The notes: generated by a model not told the origin, from the sequence alone. 64,000 nt of DNA from Arachidicoccus terrestris (GCF_020042345.1 NZ_CP083387.1:3782001-3846000); one strand, 5' to 3'; shown: positions 9,013 through 18,326, counted from the stretch's first letter. Numbers and translations are program-made.

Positions 9013-9993
9013 TTAAAACCACTTATTTATTTTTGCCAACAATATTGTGTTCTCGAGGTGAAGATATCTGCTTAGCCTAAGGTCAAACTGTGAAAGCCCT
9101 TTTATGTAATAAATATAAGCGTCACAAGCGTCAGCCGGAGCATTGTATTCAGCGCAGTGAAACCTGATATGCTCCAACAACTTAGCCAGCGTTTTATTGG
9201 CCTGTTTTTTCATGGTTGTTCCCGTATAAATTTGTCGTAACAGCAGTGTGTCTCGTTCCCGGTTTATCTGATCAGATTTTTCAATCTGTTTAATGGAATC
9301 GAATAACACAGATTTTTCCTGGGTCAGATGAAAAAGCAAGGTGGCCAGTAATTGGTCCTGGTACATTTTCAGGGAAGCCAGTTCCGGGTGACCCTTCTGG
9401 TGTTTTAACCGGATATGTTCTCCCAATTCATCTAGTTGACGGGCCTGTTCCTTGAAATAACAGTGATCAGTCTGCTCAATAAAGTCGCATAAAAAGCTTG
9501 CATTCCATTTGTCATATTGCAAAATAATATCATCTCTGAATGATGCGATACTGGCCGGGTCGCTCGCATCTGTATTGCAGCCGGGAACTTCTTGGTGCCC
9601 AGACGTGTCTGTAGTCAATGTGTCGTCTTTCTTACCGTTGTTACAGCTGTAGCCTTGTCCTTTGGCGGCAAAAAATGAAGCCTTTTTCTGTTCTTTTTCA
9701 GAAACGTTACCAACGTTTTTATCCTCCTTTTCAATAAGGGTTTTCTGGACTTGAATAAACCACTCTTCTGGCCCCTTGCTTAAATATTCAAAAGTAAATA
9801 TATTACCTCTTTCGCCCAGCAGCTGATAATATACCGGTTTCGGATCATGATCATTGTGAATAATAAAGTATTCACCAGGTTTAAGGCTATCGAAATATTT
9901 AAAGATTGTTGGATGTTTTAGTCTGGGTTCGATAACAGTCACATCAAGTACCTTATCCAGGTCAATTGTGCGGCCGACGTTTTCTATATCCAT
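9013..9993 (-). CDS. DUF2249 + RIC/ScdA-type hemerythrin di-iron protein
   Basis: 326 residues. The N-terminus (15-85; VTVIEPRLKHPTIFKYFDSL, GEYFIIHNDHDPKPVYYQLL) is a DUF2249 domain. A low-complexity linker (95-150) follows. The C-terminus (160-326) is a hemerythrin-like four-helix bundle of the RIC/YtfE/ScdA type: FIEQTDHCYFKEQARQLDEL, a His near LGEHIRLKHQKGHPEL, LLFHLTQEKSVLFDSI (H-x3-E), EHIRFHCAEYNAPADACDAY and LSRYLHLENTILLAKI (H-x2-E-N). These His and Glu residues supply the di-iron site that, in E. coli YtfE, repairs Fe-S centres damaged by NO. First gene of the minus-strand cassette, with its own promoter region facing the agmatinase gene across 243 bp. Domain calls firm; NO specificity inferred. 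Confidence 0.83.
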   Translation of the reverse strand: MDIENVGRTIDLDKVLDVTVIEPRLKHPTIFKYFDSLKPGEYFIIHNDHDPKPVYYQLLGERGNIFTFEYLSKGPEEWFIQVQKTLIEKEDKNVGNVSEKEQKKASFFAAKGQGYSCNNGKKDDTLTTDTSGHQEVPGCNTDASDPASIASFRDDIILQYDKWNASFLCDFIEQTDHCYFKEQARQLDELGEHIRLKHQKGHPELASLKMYQDQLLATLLFHLTQEKSVLFDSIKQIEKSDQINRERDTLLLRQIYTGTTMKKQANKTLAKLLEHIRFHCAEYNAPADACDAYIYYIKGLSQFDLRLSRYLHLENTILLAKINKWF

Positions 9994-10053
9994 GATTGCT
10001 AATTGTTTAAGCTATTATTAAAAGTTATTCATTACATATGACGGTATAAAGAT

Positions 10054-10097
10054 AATAAAAATAATAAAAGATCTTTTTATCTTTTATTATTTTTATT
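10054..10097. repeat. Perfect 19-bp inverted repeat in a divergent promoter region
   Basis: Left arm 10054-10072 and right arm 10079-10097 are exact reverse complements around a 6-base spacer (CTTTTT). It lies between two divergently transcribed genes, so it is not positioned as an ordinary terminator. It could be an operator, a nucleoid-protein site or a stem in the 5' leader of one transcript. Almost all A/T except one G:C pair. Confidence 0.7.
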
Positions 10098-10210
10098 GAA
10101 GACCTGATGTTAACTTCCTGTTTTTTGTTAATATTATCTTATCGGAATCACTGCATTCTGATGAAAATCATAAAACCGCAGAAATTGCGTTATTATCTAT
10201 AATATCTCGT

Positions 10211-10218
10211 TACTTTTG
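10211..10218 (+). promoter_or_regulatory. -7 element TACTTTTG for the agmatinase operon
   Basis: Exact TAnnTTTG match, 18 bases before the ATG at 10237; a TTG lies about 23 bases further upstream, slightly long for the usual spacing. Confidence 0.5.
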
Positions 10219-10236
10219 CAGGCCAAAATTTAAGGT

Positions 10237-11286
10237 ATGGTAGATTTATCCAACTTTGATCCCAATAGCGTTGGGAACCCCGAAAACGGCCTTTTTGGTC
10301 TTCCTTTCAATAATGTGGAAGATTCAGGTCTTGTAATTTTGCCGGTGCCTTGGGAAGTGACGGTGAGTTATGGTTCAGGCGCAGCAAGAGCCATTGAACC
10401 CATTTTAAAAGCCAGCTTGCAGATTGACCTTTTTGACCCGGATTATGGTAATACGTGGCAAAAGGGCTTTTTTATGATGGATCTGGATAAGAAAATCCTG
10501 ACTAAAAGCGATTATTTACGCAAGGAGGCAGAACTCTTTGTAGATTATATTTGCCATGGTGATGAAGTGGGGAAGAATAACTTCATGTGCAAAAGTATTC
10601 GCGATATCAATGAAGGTGGGATTTATTTAAATACCTGGGTTTACGAACGCGCTAAAAACCTGATAAGCAAAGGTAAACTGGTTGGGCTATTAGGTGGCGA
10701 TCATAGCACCCCCTATGGCTATATAAAAGCATTGGCGGAGACTCATGAGTCATTTGGGATATTACAGATAGATGCACATTGTGATCTAAGAAGTGCCTAT
10801 GAAGGTTTTACATATTCTCATGCATCGATCATGTACAATGTGTTGGAAGATATTCCGCAGGTCAATAAGCTGGTTCAGATCGGTATCCGTGATTTTTGTG
10901 AGCAGGAATGGGATTATATCCAGCAGCATCCGGACCGAGTAAAAACATTCTTTGATCGCCAGATTAAAGAAAGAATGTATGAAGGTGAGAGCTGGCAATC
11001 TTTGGTTGATGAGATTGTTGCTCAATTGCCCGATAAGGTGTATCTTTCTTTTGATATTGACGGATTAGACCCAAAACTTTGCCCCAATACAGGAACACCG
11101 GTCCAGGGAGGTTTTGAAGCTTGCCAGATCATCTATCTGATCAAAAAGATTGTGGCAAGCGGTCGCAGACTGATTGGCTTTGACCTGGTTGAAGTAGGGT
11201 CTAATAATGAAGTGGCAGATGCCAATGTTGGTGCCCGCATGTTATGGCATCTCTGTAATTGGCTCACTATTAGCAATAACAAATAA
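10237..11286 (+). CDS. Agmatinase/arginase-family ureohydrolase
   Basis: 349 residues of the Mn2+-dependent ureohydrolase family. The metal-binding motifs are intact: GLLGGDHS (about residue 152), QIDAHCDLR (about 178) and LSFDIDGLDP (about 270), plus GFDLVEV near the end. Such enzymes release urea from agmatine, arginine or a guanidino compound. Arginine decarboxylase is encoded at 44.3-45.8 kb in the same window, so agmatine to putrescine is the most economical reading. An arginase or formimidoylglutamase activity cannot be excluded, because substrate loops differ from E. coli SpeB and the protein is longer (349 against about 306). Two bases separate it from the next gene. Confidence 0.87.
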   Translation: MVDLSNFDPNSVGNPENGLFGLPFNNVEDSGLVILPVPWEVTVSYGSGAARAIEPILKASLQIDLFDPDYGNTWQKGFFMMDLDKKILTKSDYLRKEAELFVDYICHGDEVGKNNFMCKSIRDINEGGIYLNTWVYERAKNLISKGKLVGLLGGDHSTPYGYIKALAETHESFGILQIDAHCDLRSAYEGFTYSHASIMYNVLEDIPQVNKLVQIGIRDFCEQEWDYIQQHPDRVKTFFDRQIKERMYEGESWQSLVDEIVAQLPDKVYLSFDIDGLDPKLCPNTGTPVQGGFEACQIIYLIKKIVASGRRLIGFDLVEVGSNNEVADANVGARMLWHLCNWLTISNNK

Positions 11287-11288
11287 CT

Positions 11289-11876
11289 ATGGCCCAAAAA
11301 GAATACGATTATCTGGTAACACTGCGTAGAAATATTGACAGGCAGGTCAATACAGTTGCGGTTATTTTGTTGGTAATCAGTATTTGCATATTTCTTTATA
11401 CTGGAGCCCGCCTGTTAGGGACGGCTTTCCAAAAGCATGCGATTATTTGTTATATAATTGCCGCTTTCAGTGGATTATGGCTTATCTTGAAGCAATTGGG
11501 AAAGGTCACTTACTACAGGTTGGCTTTTTTAGTCAGTGGCGCGGCGCTGTTTTTCCCTCCCTTTCAATTAAACTGGTTAGGTATCCTTTTTCTATTGATC
11601 GGACTTTTGGAAAAACAGGCAAAGTTTCCTCAGGAGGTCGGCTTTGACGCAGCCGGTATAACCACGAATGCGATTCCTAACAGATTTTACAGCTGGAAAG
11701 ATGTAACCAATGTAGTGCTTAAGGGCGGTATTCTGACCATCGATTTTAAGTCGAATAAGCTTTACCAAAAAGAAGTGCAGAACAGTGTGTCCAGGGAACT
11801 AGAGCAGGAGTTTAATGCGTTCTGTCATAGCCAGATAGAAAAATCAGCTACAATTAATATTGATTCGGCTGATTAA
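11289..11876 (+). CDS. Small membrane protein with C-terminal PH-like region
   Basis: 195 residues, not assigned to a named family. Four hydrophobic helices occupy residues about 22-110 (VNTVAVILLVISICIFLYTG, HAIICYIIAAFSGLWLIL, LAFLVSGAALFFPPF, WLGILFLLIGLLE). The C-terminal 70 residues (EVGFDAAGITTNAIPNRFYS, WKDVTNVVLKGGILTIDFKS) have the W-x-D-V-x-x-V-x-L-K-x-G-x-L-T-I-D pattern of bacterial PH-like (YcxB-type) domains. It starts 2 bp after the ureohydrolase stop, so it is cotranscribed with it, but no functional link is evident. Confidence 0.75.
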   Translation: MAQKEYDYLVTLRRNIDRQVNTVAVILLVISICIFLYTGARLLGTAFQKHAIICYIIAAFSGLWLILKQLGKVTYYRLAFLVSGAALFFPPFQLNWLGILFLLIGLLEKQAKFPQEVGFDAAGITTNAIPNRFYSWKDVTNVVLKGGILTIDFKSNKLYQKEVQNSVSRELEQEFNAFCHSQIEKSATINIDSAD

Positions 11877-12018
11877 CTGTTTCCAGGCTTGCTTTTTTAC
11901 CTTTTATTATCTTCCCTAGTTTATACAACCGCCATCAACTTGAGGGGCTCTGATTCTGAAAGCCTTGTTAATCGACATGCATTTGAAGCAAATACAGGGT
12001 TATATTCACGTAATTTCG

Positions 12019-12026
12019 TAATTTTG
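12019..12026 (+). promoter_or_regulatory. -7 element TAATTTTG for the radical SAM gene
   Basis: Exact TAnnTTTG match, 23 bases before the ATG at 12050. A TTTG near 11985 could be a loose -33 box. Implies a leader of about 15-20 nt. Confidence 0.5.
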
Positions 12027-12049
12027 CACCCTTATTTATATATAATTTT

Positions 12050-13351
12050 ATGCCCTTAACTTCATCTCCATTTCTGTTGTATTCAGATGGCGAAGGCAAT
12101 ATTTTTGAGGATAACTCTTTATATGCTATCGGTCGTTGTGGCTGGGACGCGTTACCCATTGAAACGGAGGACTGGATAGAGCTGCCTGATGGAGGTAATC
12201 TTTATGAATTGCCTGGTAGAAAAGGTATTGGCCTGGATGTAAAAACAGGAGCATTGCGCCTCTGTGATAAAGGCTGGGCAGTAGCGGCTTTTATTCCCCC
12301 AGCTTATACAGGGCTTTTTCTGTCTGCATATGAGACTACTGACCCCGAGGCTCCAAAATTGCCACTTTTCTGCTATACAGCTGCAGGGTGGCATAATGAA
12401 AAATTGTATGTCCCCGCAGTCCGTGTAGAGCAAGATATCCGACAGGAATGTGCCGGTTATAAGGACGACCTGGTTGCAGCTGGCGCCATTGATATGCTGA
12501 AAAATTACCCTAATAATAGATTGGTAAGACATCTGATGGATAATTGTTGCAATACATATCATTGTCCTGCAGCCCGCAATTTATCTTTGGGTAGGTGGGA
12601 GTGTCCGGTGCCGGTATCTCCGGCCTGTAATGCCAACTGTTTGGGCTGCATTTCTTTTCAGCCCGAAAGTGAATCTATTGTCTCCACTCAGGACAGACTT
12701 ACATTTAAACCTTTGGCAGAGGAAATCGTTGAGTTTACAGTGCCCCATTTGCTGAGCGCTCCTTATCCCATTGTCAGCTTTGGGCAGGGGTGTGAAGGAG
12801 AACCGTTACTGATGTGGGAGACTATTAGAGAGTCAATCATTGAGATTCGCAAACATACTGATAAAGGAAGTATTAATATTAATACCAACGGCTCCAAGCC
12901 AGATGCTGTCAGGCAGCTCTGTGAAGTGGGGCTGAACAGCATCCGGGTTTCCATGAACTCAGCTCAGGAAAATGTGTACACGAAATATTATATGCCGAAT
13001 AATTACACGTTTGAGAACATCGTACAGAGCCTTAAAGTTGTAAAAAGTTTTGGCGGCTGGACCAGCATTAATTATTTTGTTTTTCCCGGCATGACCGATA
13101 CGGAAGCCGAGTATGAAGCCTTAAGAAAACTGATTCTGGAGACTGATTTGAATATGATCCAATGGCGCAATTTTAATATTGATCCTGATTGGTATTTGTC
13201 CCATCTGGGTGTAGTGGACAGCCCCGAAGTGATGGGTATAAGGCAGCTCATGGAGCAGATTCATGAGGAATTTCCCCAGCTTAGGTATGGGTACTATAAC
13301 CCGCCGATCGAACGGATCAAAGGACACTATGAGCGGGACTTCGCGCATTAA
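12050..13351 (+). CDS. Radical SAM protein with long unassigned N-terminal region
   Basis: 433 residues. The [4Fe-4S]/SAM motif is C193-N-A-N-C197-L-G-C200, preceded by VPVSPA and followed by a normal radical-SAM barrel: VSFGQGCEGEPLL (the G-x-G-E-P variant), ININTNGSKP, GLNSIRVSMNSA and NYFVFPGMTD. Residues 1-190 are unusual: LYSDGEGNIFEDNSLYAIGR, GLDVKTGALRLCDKGWAVAA, and a Cys-rich patch DNCCNTYHCPAAR just before the barrel that could hold a further metal. It lacks the SPASM-type C-terminal cysteines. It starts 28 bp before the mtaB gene ends its leader region, so both may be read together (stop 13351, next ATG 13379). The reaction is unknown to me. Confidence 0.8.
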   Translation: MPLTSSPFLLYSDGEGNIFEDNSLYAIGRCGWDALPIETEDWIELPDGGNLYELPGRKGIGLDVKTGALRLCDKGWAVAAFIPPAYTGLFLSAYETTDPEAPKLPLFCYTAAGWHNEKLYVPAVRVEQDIRQECAGYKDDLVAAGAIDMLKNYPNNRLVRHLMDNCCNTYHCPAARNLSLGRWECPVPVSPACNANCLGCISFQPESESIVSTQDRLTFKPLAEEIVEFTVPHLLSAPYPIVSFGQGCEGEPLLMWETIRESIIEIRKHTDKGSININTNGSKPDAVRQLCEVGLNSIRVSMNSAQENVYTKYYMPNNYTFENIVQSLKVVKSFGGWTSINYFVFPGMTDTEAEYEALRKLILETDLNMIQWRNFNIDPDWYLSHLGVVDSPEVMGIRQLMEQIHEEFPQLRYGYYNPPIERIKGHYERDFAH

Positions 13352-13378
13352 CTGTTTTAAAAATTGCTTTAATCGATT

Positions 13379-14659
13379 ATGAACACTCAAAAATCTGTCG
13401 CTTTTCATACATTAGGTTGCAAACTCAATTATTCAGAGACCTCTACGCTTTCCAGAATGTTAGAGGCCGAGGGATTTGCCAAAAAAGAATTTGACGACCT
13501 GGCAGACGTGTATGTAATCAATACGTGTTCAGTTACCGATAACGCAGATAAGGAATGCCGGCAATTGGTCAGACGTATTGGTCGAAAAGCGCCAGAAAGC
13601 CTTGTGGTGATCACAGGTTGTTATGCGCAGCTTAAACCAAAAGAGATTGCTGATATTCCAGGTGTGGATCTGGTATTAGGAGCGGCTGAAAAATTCAACA
13701 TTGCAGACCATCTCAAAGAGCTGACCAAAGGAGATTCAACTCGGATATCCAGTTGTGATATTGAAGATGTAAGCGGTTTTAACAGTGCTTATTCTTTAAA
13801 TGATCGTACACGTACTTTCTTAAAGGTGCAAGACGGCTGCGATTATACTTGTTCATTCTGTACCATACCCAAAGCGCGTGGGAAAAGCCGCTCCAGTGAT
13901 ATTCAGAGTGTATTGGATAACATAAAAAGGATTGCCGATACCGGGAATGTGAAGGAAATTGTGTTAACGGGTGTGAACCTTGGGGATTTTGGCAAAGGGC
14001 CCGACGGACAAAAAAAATCTGAAGAGCATTTTTTTGACCTGATCCGTTCGATCGATGAACTGGAAGGGATAGATCGCTACCGGATTTCTTCTATTGAACC
14101 CAATTTGCTCACGCCCGATATTATTTCTTTTGTAGCTGGCAGCAGGCATTTTATGCCCCATTTTCATATCCCGTTACAAAGCGGATCTAATAAGATACTC
14201 AGGCTAATGCGCAGAAGATATCAGCGGGAACTATATGCAGAGAGAATTCAGGAGATTAAATGCTTAATGCCGCATTGTGGTATAGGAGCAGATGTAATCG
14301 TTGGGTTCCCCTCGGAGACTGATGCCGAATTTAAAGAAACCTTTGATTTTATCCATCAGCTTGATGTCAGTTATCTGCATGTATTTACTTATTCAGAGAG
14401 GCCTGGAACCGCAGCACTTGATATTAAGGGAGCTGTGCCTGTGCCTGTGCGTCATGAGCGAAATAAGGTACTCAGAAACCTGTCTTATAAAAAGATGCAA
14501 TATTTCACACAGAGACAAAATGCCAATACAAGAACCGTTTTATTTGAAGACCATAATAAAAACGGCCTGATGGAAGGCTATACCGATAATTACATCAGAG
14601 TTACTACTTCTTTTAGAGAGGAATGGGCCGGTCAGTTGGTAGATTGGGTGATTTCCTAA
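13379..14659 (+). CDS. mtaB: tRNA (N6-threonylcarbamoyladenosine-37 C2) methylthiotransferase MtaB
   Basis: 426 residues, complete MiaB-family architecture: N-terminal UPF0004 domain with FHTLGCKLNYSET, VINTCSVTDNAD and ITGCYAQLKP supplying three cluster cysteines, the radical SAM domain with VQDGCDYTCSFCTIPKARG (C-x3-C-x2-C), the FHIPLQSGSNKILRLMRR segment, and a C-terminal TRAM-like region. GCKLN-x-x-E-T and the order of motifs favour MtaB (acting on t6A37 to make ms2t6A) over MiaB. Cytoplasmic, Fe-S dependent. It follows the radical SAM gene by 27 bp. Confidence 0.9.
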   Translation: MNTQKSVAFHTLGCKLNYSETSTLSRMLEAEGFAKKEFDDLADVYVINTCSVTDNADKECRQLVRRIGRKAPESLVVITGCYAQLKPKEIADIPGVDLVLGAAEKFNIADHLKELTKGDSTRISSCDIEDVSGFNSAYSLNDRTRTFLKVQDGCDYTCSFCTIPKARGKSRSSDIQSVLDNIKRIADTGNVKEIVLTGVNLGDFGKGPDGQKKSEEHFFDLIRSIDELEGIDRYRISSIEPNLLTPDIISFVAGSRHFMPHFHIPLQSGSNKILRLMRRRYQRELYAERIQEIKCLMPHCGIGADVIVGFPSETDAEFKETFDFIHQLDVSYLHVFTYSERPGTAALDIKGAVPVPVRHERNKVLRNLSYKKMQYFTQRQNANTRTVLFEDHNKNGLMEGYTDNYIRVTTSFREEWAGQLVDWVIS

Positions 14660-15326
14660 AAAACAAAACATTCGATTGATCTTCTTAGATTTTTGTTAGG
14701 TGCATGGTAGTCATAATAAATTGCTAAGCATTGTTATTGCATTGTCATTAACAATCTGTACAAGATTGAATATAGAATCATTTAGATTGCGGAGATGCAA
14801 TGCAAATTTTACATTTTGATTTATTTCTTTTTTGATTAAACTCTGATTAAAAGAGACATTTCCTGCATATTGACATGCAAATTTTGTATTGTCGTTTCTT
14901 CAAATTTTGGCAGCCAGCTGTAGAATGTTTCCCAAAATATAAATCAATATAGTGAGATAATTATAGCGCTGGGATAAATTGAATTTTTCAATTACTTTCA
15001 CAAGTGTGCAGGTTTTGTTCATTCAAATTGTGTTCTACGTCAACACTTGCATCTATTTCTTCTACATCTATATTTGATTTGTTATGAAAAACTTCTATTG
15101 TAATTGTAAATCCTTTGGGCCACAGATCCATTGTTGTATTCTTATTGACAGGTTTCTGGAGCATTCCTACTGATCCTCGCAGAGGTTTTCGCAAAGGCAA
15201 GCTTTTTATAAAGTTGAGGGATGATTATGTCTATAAACGGCTCAAGACTTTAGAGCGAAGCACGCTTTTATTTCCCTGATTTAGTGTTTTTTCTACGCTT
15301 TTTTTCATCATTAAATTTAATAATTT
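14660..15326. other. 667-bp non-coding leader region upstream of susC
   Basis: No supportable gene on either strand. A 70-codon minus-strand frame (14988-15200) starts with TTG and has no family resemblance. The region is AT-rich, repeats AAATTTTG (about 14898 and 14921), and holds a reasonable promoter at 15047-15076. There is no FecR/ECF-sigma pair here of the kind that often precedes susC genes. Confidence 0.5.
15047..15076 (+). promoter_or_regulatory. Promoter TTG-N19-TATATTTG for the SusC/SusD operon
   Basis: TTG at 15047-15049 and TATATTTG at 15069-15076 with a 19-base spacer fit the Bacteroidota housekeeping consensus. It would give a 5' leader of about 245 nt before the ATG at 15327, long enough for leader control. 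Confidence 0.4.
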
Positions 15327-18284
15327 ATGAAACTAAACCAAGTATTCAAAAGTGGGATGCTACTGGTCTTTATCCTAGCCTCCTTCTGTGCGGTAGCACA
15401 GACACAAAAGGTGTCTGGTACCGTTGTTGATTCTTCAGGTAGCCCGATATCGGGCGTTTCTGTAAAGGTCGTTGGTTCCGGCGGTGGGACCCTTACATCT
15501 GCAGTTGGAGGTTTTTCTATACAAGCATCTCCCACGGACTCCTTAAAGTTTGATTACATTGGCTATGAATCCCAGGTTGTACTTGTAGGTTCCGGGAAAA
15601 ATATTCATGTGACATTACATGCTGTTTCCAATCAGTTAGCAGATGTTACACTAGTCAGTGTAGGGTACGGCTCTTTGAATAAGACTGAAGTGTCTAGCGC
15701 TATTACACATTTGGATGCCAGTGACCTTTCGTCTGTTGCAGGTAATGGTGCATTGATGTCTATGCAAGGTAAAGTGTCCGGGTTAAATGTTACCAATACA
15801 GCTACCGGGGATCCAAACTCTACTCCCAATATTCAGCTACGGGGTGCATCATCTAGAAATGCGGGGCTCGGGCCTTTATATGTAATTAATGGTATTCCGG
15901 GAGGGAACATCGATAATTTGAACCAGAACGATATCCTTTCCATTGATGTGTTAAAAGGTGGAGCAGCTTCCGCCATTTATGGCACACGTGGGAGTAATGG
16001 AGTTATTGTGATCACAACGAAGAAAGGAAGTTCTGATTCCAGAGTTGTGTACAATGGATATCTTTCTTTGGATTTCCCGACAAATAAACTTCATGTTCTG
16101 AACCGGAATGAATTTATGGAGCATCAAAGAGGAACAGATTTTGGCGGTAATACGGATTGGCTGGAGGCTTTAACCAAATCACCGGCCGTTTCTCATAAAC
16201 AAACCTTGCAGTTCTCGGGAGGCTCTTCTAATACCAATTATATTGGTACCGTAGATTATCGCAACGCCCATGGTATTGATTTAAGATCTTCTAAGGCAGA
16301 ATATGGCGCAAGGGTTAATATCAATCATCGTTCTAAGAATGGTCTATATGAAATCAGCTTTAATGTGGCACCACGCTATGCAAAAACGAATCTCGCAGAC
16401 CGGGAACTATTCGCTAAGGCACTTTCTCTAAATCCAACCTTATCGCCTTACAAAGAGGACGGAAATTATGCTTATATCAATAACGGAGGATTATTCCCTT
16501 TCAACCCCGTGGAAAAGTCAAACTTGGTAAAAGACCAACAAGAAATTAAGTACTTGGATATGAGCGGATCTTTTAAATTGAATATTGCACCGGGTCTGAA
16601 TACGATTGTGACAGGTGGAGAAGTGAGTTCTTCTTTTAGAAACTACGACTTTGAACCATCCATTTTGACTACCCGGGATAAAGGAAATGGAGGTAACGGG
16701 CGCAATTATGCCAAACAAGCGTTAGAGGAGCATGATCAGAAAAGTTTTGAGTGGACCGGTAATTATAACGCCACCTTCGACAAACATAGCATTAAAGTGC
16801 TTGGAGGCTATTCTTATCAAGTGTTTACAAATTCCGGATTCGGCGCAAGTAACGAAGATTTTCCTTCAGACTTGTTAACATGGGATAACTTGGGAACGGG
16901 GCTATATGGACAGGAGGAAGGTGTTGATGGAACGAGTTCTTACAGAAATGAGTCAACGTTAATTGCGTTTTTTGGAAGAGTTAATTATAATTTTGACAAA
17001 AAGTATTATTTGTCTGCAAGTTTGAGGCATGAAGGGTCTTCTAAGTTTGGCGAAAATAATAAGTGGGGAAACTTTCCGGCGGTTTCGGCTGCATGGCGCT
17101 TGACTCAGGAACCTTTCATGAAAGGGATAGATTGGTTAAACGAATTGAAACTGCGAGTTGATTATGGCGAAACCGGTAATCAGGACTTCGACAGCTATAA
17201 ATCTCTTCTGACGTATTCAGGCTATGGATTTTTTCTGTTTAACCAAAACAATTACCAGGTTATCGGACCTAGCCAAACACCAAATCCCTTTTTGGTTTGG
17301 GAGAAGGCACAGAACTTCAATTTGGGAGTAGACTTTGACATTAAGAATGGATTGTTATCCGGTAGCTTGAATTATTATGTTCGCAAGAACAAAGACCTTT
17401 TGGGTGATTATCCGATACCTGTACCACCTAATATTCAATCAAGTATTTATGCGAATGTCGGTACTATGAAAAATTCTGGCCTGGAATTGCAATTAGATGC
17501 ACAGATTATCCGCCATAAAGACTTTACTTATACAGCTTCCTTTACTGGTGCTACAAATAGTAACGAATTTGTTGCCTTTTCTAACAGCTTATACGAGGCT
17601 TCTCCGTATTTAGATGTTGTTGGTATGCCCGCGCCCGGTTCTCCGGGCAATCTTCAAAGACTACAGGAAGGAAAGAGAATTGGCAGCTTTTATGGATTGA
17701 AGTCAGCCGGTGTTGATAGTACAGGAGCCTTGTTGGTGTATAATAAGGATGGGGAGATTATTCGTGGAGACAAGGCTAATAATGATGATAAGCAGTTTAT
17801 AGGTAATGGCCTTCCTAAATTTACCGCCAGCCTGGGCAATAACTTCACTTACAAGAACTGGGATCTGGGCATTTTCCTTAGAGGAGCTTTTGGTTATAAA
17901 TTGTTTAATACAAGTGCTTTTTATCTGGGAACACCCTCTACACAACAAGATGCGAATGTCTTAACATCAGCGTATGATGATAGCAAATATGCGAAATTGA
18001 CTAACCCCGCGACTACTGCTATATTGTCGGATTACTTTTTGGAGTCGGGCAATTTTGTAAAATTGGATAATGTCACTTTAGGATATACGCATCAATTCGA
18101 AAATAAATATATCCGTCAGTTGAGGGCATATATTACGGGGAGAAACCTCAAGACCTTTACCAAGTTCACAGGCGGAGACCCTGAGTTGATCGAAACCAAT
18201 GGTTTATATCCCGGTGTTACAAATAAACTGGATTATTATCCCTCGTCGCTCCAGTTAATCTTTGGCTTACAGGTTACGTTTTAA
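15327..18284 (+). CDS. SusC/RagA family TonB-linked outer membrane transporter
   Basis: 985 residues. A signal peptide (1-25, KSGMLLVFILASFCAVAQ) leads to a carboxypeptidase-regulatory-like beta domain (30-105; VSGTVVDSSGSPISGVSVKV, FDYIGYESQVV), then the plug (about 115-230; VSVGYGSLNKTEVSSAI, GLGPLYVINGIPGG, ILSIDVLKGGAASAIYGTRG, NGVIVITTKKG) and a 22-strand barrel ending in Phe (LQLIFGLQVTF). SusC proteins import oligosaccharides or peptides, with TonB energy, under a SusD lid. 42 bp ahead of the susD gene. It is slightly short for the family (about 1000-1100). No adjacent hydrolase, sigma factor or anti-sigma reveals the substrate; the GH92 gene 13 kb upstream is too far to be counted as partner. 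Confidence 0.95.
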   Translation: MKLNQVFKSGMLLVFILASFCAVAQTQKVSGTVVDSSGSPISGVSVKVVGSGGGTLTSAVGGFSIQASPTDSLKFDYIGYESQVVLVGSGKNIHVTLHAVSNQLADVTLVSVGYGSLNKTEVSSAITHLDASDLSSVAGNGALMSMQGKVSGLNVTNTATGDPNSTPNIQLRGASSRNAGLGPLYVINGIPGGNIDNLNQNDILSIDVLKGGAASAIYGTRGSNGVIVITTKKGSSDSRVVYNGYLSLDFPTNKLHVLNRNEFMEHQRGTDFGGNTDWLEALTKSPAVSHKQTLQFSGGSSNTNYIGTVDYRNAHGIDLRSSKAEYGARVNINHRSKNGLYEISFNVAPRYAKTNLADRELFAKALSLNPTLSPYKEDGNYAYINNGGLFPFNPVEKSNLVKDQQEIKYLDMSGSFKLNIAPGLNTIVTGGEVSSSFRNYDFEPSILTTRDKGNGGNGRNYAKQALEEHDQKSFEWTGNYNATFDKHSIKVLGGYSYQVFTNSGFGASNEDFPSDLLTWDNLGTGLYGQEEGVDGTSSYRNESTLIAFFGRVNYNFDKKYYLSASLRHEGSSKFGENNKWGNFPAVSAAWRLTQEPFMKGIDWLNELKLRVDYGETGNQDFDSYKSLLTYSGYGFFLFNQNNYQVIGPSQTPNPFLVWEKAQNFNLGVDFDIKNGLLSGSLNYYVRKNKDLLGDYPIPVPPNIQSSIYANVGTMKNSGLELQLDAQIIRHKDFTYTASFTGATNSNEFVAFSNSLYEASPYLDVVGMPAPGSPGNLQRLQEGKRIGSFYGLKSAGVDSTGALLVYNKDGEIIRGDKANNDDKQFIGNGLPKFTASLGNNFTYKNWDLGIFLRGAFGYKLFNTSAFYLGTPSTQQDANVLTSAYDDSKYAKLTNPATTAILSDYFLESGNFVKLDNVTLGYTHQFENKYIRQLRAYITGRNLKTFTKFTGGDPELIETNGLYPGVTNKLDYYPSSLQLIFGLQVTF

Positions 18285-18326
18285 TCACGGCTGAATGGCA
18301 TTTATTGAACAGTTAAAACAAAAATT

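Noticed and set aside
14988-15200. 70-codon minus-strand frame upstream of susC
   Set aside because: TTG start, overlaps the predicted susC promoter and leader, and has no recognisable family.
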